A DNA stretch of 32,643 nt from an uncultured Hungatella sp. GTDB lineage: Bacteria > Bacillota > Clostridia > Lachnospirales > Lachnospiraceae. A program made the translations under genes and the position numbers. Positions within the stretch are counted from its first letter, which is position 1. Every line of letters starts with the position of its first letter. This document shows positions 31,161-32,643 of the stretch, piece by piece. Below the pieces are notes generated by a model. The model made no database searches. It saw only the letters and a list, made by a program, of their open reading frames with translations, and had not been told where the DNA came from. The stretch is from contig CATLBO010000032.1 in NCBI GenBank assembly GCA_949879025.1, forward strand, positions 1 through 32,643, in the 5' to 3' direction.

Positions 31161-31955
31161 CTAAAGACTCTGCCAAAGAAAATCTGGCTGAACCTTGCTG
31201 GAGAATATTGCCTTATCGTACACTACCTCCGTCAGACAAAGTCCCTTAGCTGGTGCCGTAAATCCGGCCTTTCTTCTGTCACATTCTTCCAAAAGCTGTT
31301 TTATGGAATCCGCCCTGCGTTTTCCCTGTCCCACCTCAATTAAAGTTCCTGTAATAATCCGCACCATATTGTGCAAAAAACCGTTGCCAGTAATGCGGAT
31401 CTCCAGCAAAGTCCCATTTCTATTGATTTCTATGGACTTCACTGTTCTAACAGTTGATTTCTTCTTACTTCTGCCTGTGCAGAAGCTTCCGAAATCATGG
31501 GTTCCGCAAAGAAACCCTGCCGCATGTTTCATAATTTCCTCATCCAATTCCTCACCCAAAGTATAAATATACTTTCTCTGAAAAACTGAGCATTTCGCTT
31601 TCATGTCTATCCAGTAAGTATATGTCTTTTCTTTTGCCCAAAGACGACTGTGAAATCTGTCCGGCAAAAGTACTATTTCCAATACACGGATATCTTCCGG
31701 CAAATATTCATTCAGATAACCGAATATTTCAATCTCTGTCATTGCTGTATCCAAACGGACATTGGCCACCTGTCCCCTTGCATGAACTCCTGCATCCGTT
31801 CTGCCTGAACCGTTAACTTCCTGGAAAACTCCTGTCATCTTTTCCAGAACTGTCTCCAATTTTCCCTGTATAGTGTTATCAGTGTTTGTCTGTCTCTGCC
31901 AGCCGTCATAACGGCTTCCGTCGTACTCTACCAGCAAGCCAATATTTTTTATCAT
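31161..31955 (-). CDS. truA: tRNA pseudouridine(38-40) synthase TruA
   Basis: Modifies uridines 38-40 in the anticodon stem of many tRNAs. The product from ATG 31955 (MIKNIGLLVEYDGSRYDGWQ) is 264 aa, the usual TruA length. The catalytic motif is GSGRTDAGVHARGQ with the active Asp, and later family motifs are RLWAKEKTYTYWID, CGTHDFGSFC and GNGFLHNMVRIITGTLIEVG. The frame is open upstream to 32039, but GGAGGAGAAGAGA precedes this ATG. ATGA overlap with the VanZ-like stop shows translational coupling to it. Confidence 0.96.
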   Translation of the reverse strand: MIKNIGLLVEYDGSRYDGWQRQTNTDNTIQGKLETVLEKMTGVFQEVNGSGRTDAGVHARGQVANVRLDTAMTEIEIFGYLNEYLPEDIRVLEIVLLPDRFHSRLWAKEKTYTYWIDMKAKCSVFQRKYIYTLGEELDEEIMKHAAGFLCGTHDFGSFCTGRSKKKSTVRTVKSIEINRNGTLLEIRITGNGFLHNMVRIITGTLIEVGQGKRRADSIKQLLEECDRRKAGFTAPAKGLCLTEVVYDKAIFSSKVQPDFLWQSL

Positions 31956-32419
31956 TCTCTTCTCCTCCACACTGTTCTCATCCAGAGCGCTATGCCTATG
32001 AAAAAAAGTCCTGTACACGCACCGGCCATATCTAACCATACGTCACTGATCTGGCCTGAGCGTCCTTCTGTAAACAGCTGCAGGGTTTCATCCACCAGCG
32101 GTATCATGCCTGCCATCCACCACTGCAGAACTCTTCTTAATGTTGCATTAATATGATATTCTCTTAATGTTATGCCAAGCAGGACTCCTAAAATGGTATA
32201 TTCTGCAAAGTGTGCCATCTTCCGAACCAAATGCTCTGTTACCCATCCTCCCTCCAGTCCTGTCCATTCAAGAAAACCCAAGATTATTTCCAGTACTCTG
32301 CCGCTTTGTCTGGAAGATTCATTGGCTGGCGTCAAAGAATTGTGAAAGATAAACCCTACATATAGTATTATTATTAATGTCCAAATCCATTTTTTCTTTA
32401 TTAACCTGATTCCTTTCAT
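31952..32419 (-). CDS. VanZ-like membrane protein
   Basis: A roughly 155-aa membrane protein of the VanZ family (unknown biochemical role; VanZ confers teicoplanin resistance in some vancomycin gene sets, but stand-alone members are widespread and uncharacterised). TM segments: WIWTLIIILYVGFIFHNSLT, AHFAEYTILGVLLGITL, LQWWMAGMIPLVDETLQLF (with the family D-E-x-x-Q pattern) and WLDMAGACTGLFFIGIAL. The frame is open to 32620, but that part overlaps tRNA-Gly on the same strand and a terminator. ATG 32419 (MKGIRLIKKK), after GGGAGAGG, is the best start; the in-frame ATG at 32455 has no ribosome site. It overlaps truA by ATGA. Confidence 0.85.
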   Translation of the reverse strand: MKGIRLIKKKWIWTLIIILYVGFIFHNSLTPANESSRQSGRVLEIILGFLEWTGLEGGWVTEHLVRKMAHFAEYTILGVLLGITLREYHINATLRRVLQWWMAGMIPLVDETLQLFTEGRSGQISDVWLDMAGACTGLFFIGIALWMRTVWRRRE

Positions 32420-32465
32420 TATCCTCTCCCGCTCTATCCCTAATTTCTCTCCCATATATCTGCAT

Positions 32466-32512
32466 AGAAAGACCGGAAAACCCTTTCTTTTCAGAGTTTT
32501 CCGGTCTTTTTC
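32466..32512. terminator. Terminator between tRNA-Gly and the VanZ-like gene
   Basis: AAAGACCGGAAAAC (32468-32481) pairs with GTTTTCCGGTCTTT (32496-32509). It lies just past the tRNA-Gly 3' end. The T-tract is better on the plus strand (CTTTTTCTC) than on the minus strand (CTTTCTATG). Confidence 0.65.
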
Positions 32513-32517
32513 TCTTA

Positions 32518-32589
32518 AGCGCGAGACGGGATTCGAACCCGCGACCCTCGCCTTGGCAAGGCGATACTCCACCACTGAGCCACTCGCGC
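32518..32589 (-). tRNA. tRNA-Gly(GCC)
   Basis: A cloverleaf on the minus strand: acceptor GCGCGAG / CTCGCGC (32583-32589 with 32519-32525), D-arm GGCTCAGTGGTGGAG, anticodon loop TTGCCAA (anticodon GCC), T-arm with GGGTTCGAATCCC. Discriminator T; CCA not encoded. No promoter is visible in the remaining 50 bases, so it may be the last gene of a longer tRNA transcript that starts outside the window. Confidence 0.95.
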
Positions 32590-32643
32590 AATCTTCTCTC
32601 TTTTCTTCCTTCAGGCACATGCCCTCAAAACCACATACTGCAC

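Noticed and set aside
31956..32039. N-terminal extension of TruA
   Set aside because: TruA family proteins start near MIKNIGLLVEYDG; a clear ribosome site precedes that ATG, so the upstream part is not used.
32456..32620. Long N-terminus of the VanZ-like protein
   Set aside because: It reads through the tRNA-Gly gene and a terminator stem on the same strand, so the real start is downstream.
1..32643. CRISPR arrays, phage or transposase genes
   Set aside because: None seen on either strand; the lysozyme has no holin, integrase or structural phage genes beside it, and the dispersed repeats carry no ORF.

Overview
The window reads as chromosomal DNA of a low-to-mid GC, Gram-positive-type anaerobe of the Clostridia, most likely a gut Lachnospiraceae (Enterocloster/Clostridium XIVa-like). 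The evidence is the CdaR-FtsE-FtsX-CtpA block, choline-binding-type repeats on a GH25 lysozyme, lipoprotein flavin reductases of the kind used by gut Firmicutes, AGGAGG-type ribosome sites and sigma-A promoters. The genus is inference. Almost every gene is on the minus strand; the one clear plus-strand gene is an AraC regulator at 16813-17700.

Layout, left to right. 1-3.4 kb: secreted GH25 lysozyme and a FucO-like iron alcohol dehydrogenase, each with its own terminator. 3.4-7.3 kb: probable operon read right to left: ctpA protease, GNAT acetyltransferase, RlmI-like 23S rRNA methyltransferase, TetR regulator. 7.5-10.2 kb: CdaR-type regulator, ftsE, ftsX. 10.4-11.5 kb: stand-alone MsmK/UgpC-type sugar ABC ATPase. 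11.9-14.1 kb: acyl-ACP thioesterase, CvfB-like S1 protein and a small methyltransferase behind a good promoter. 14.3 kb: tRNA-Gln(CTG). 14.6-22.6 kb: three extracytoplasmic FMN+FAD reductase lipoproteins of the fumarate/urocanate reductase family. One is divergent from AraC. The other two are tandem paralogues with matching promoters and a matching palindrome, next to a TetR gene. 22.9-29.1 kb: a five-gene operon with three molybdenum-hydroxylase-like subunits and two unknown proteins, followed upstream by a MarR gene. 29.3-32.6 kb: ECF sigma factor, CDF metal exporter, truA, VanZ-like protein, tRNA-Gly(GCC).

The most unusual part is the 22.9-29.1 kb operon. It has a Tat-exported [2Fe-2S] subunit carrying a C2H2 zinc-finger-like insert, a large subunit of xanthine-dehydrogenase type in which the molybdopterin motifs and catalytic Glu are not recognisable (His at the Glu position), an FAD subunit with a PaoB/HcrB-like four-Cys insert, and two unrecognised proteins. 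An 18-bp TAACTAG-N4-CTAGTTA palindrome lies both before the operon and in the marR promoter, which suggests a MarR-controlled exported redox system of unknown substrate.

The second notable signal is a dispersed intergenic repeat of about 110 bp (three full copies and one rearranged partial copy) whose 3' hairpin is kept by compensating changes.
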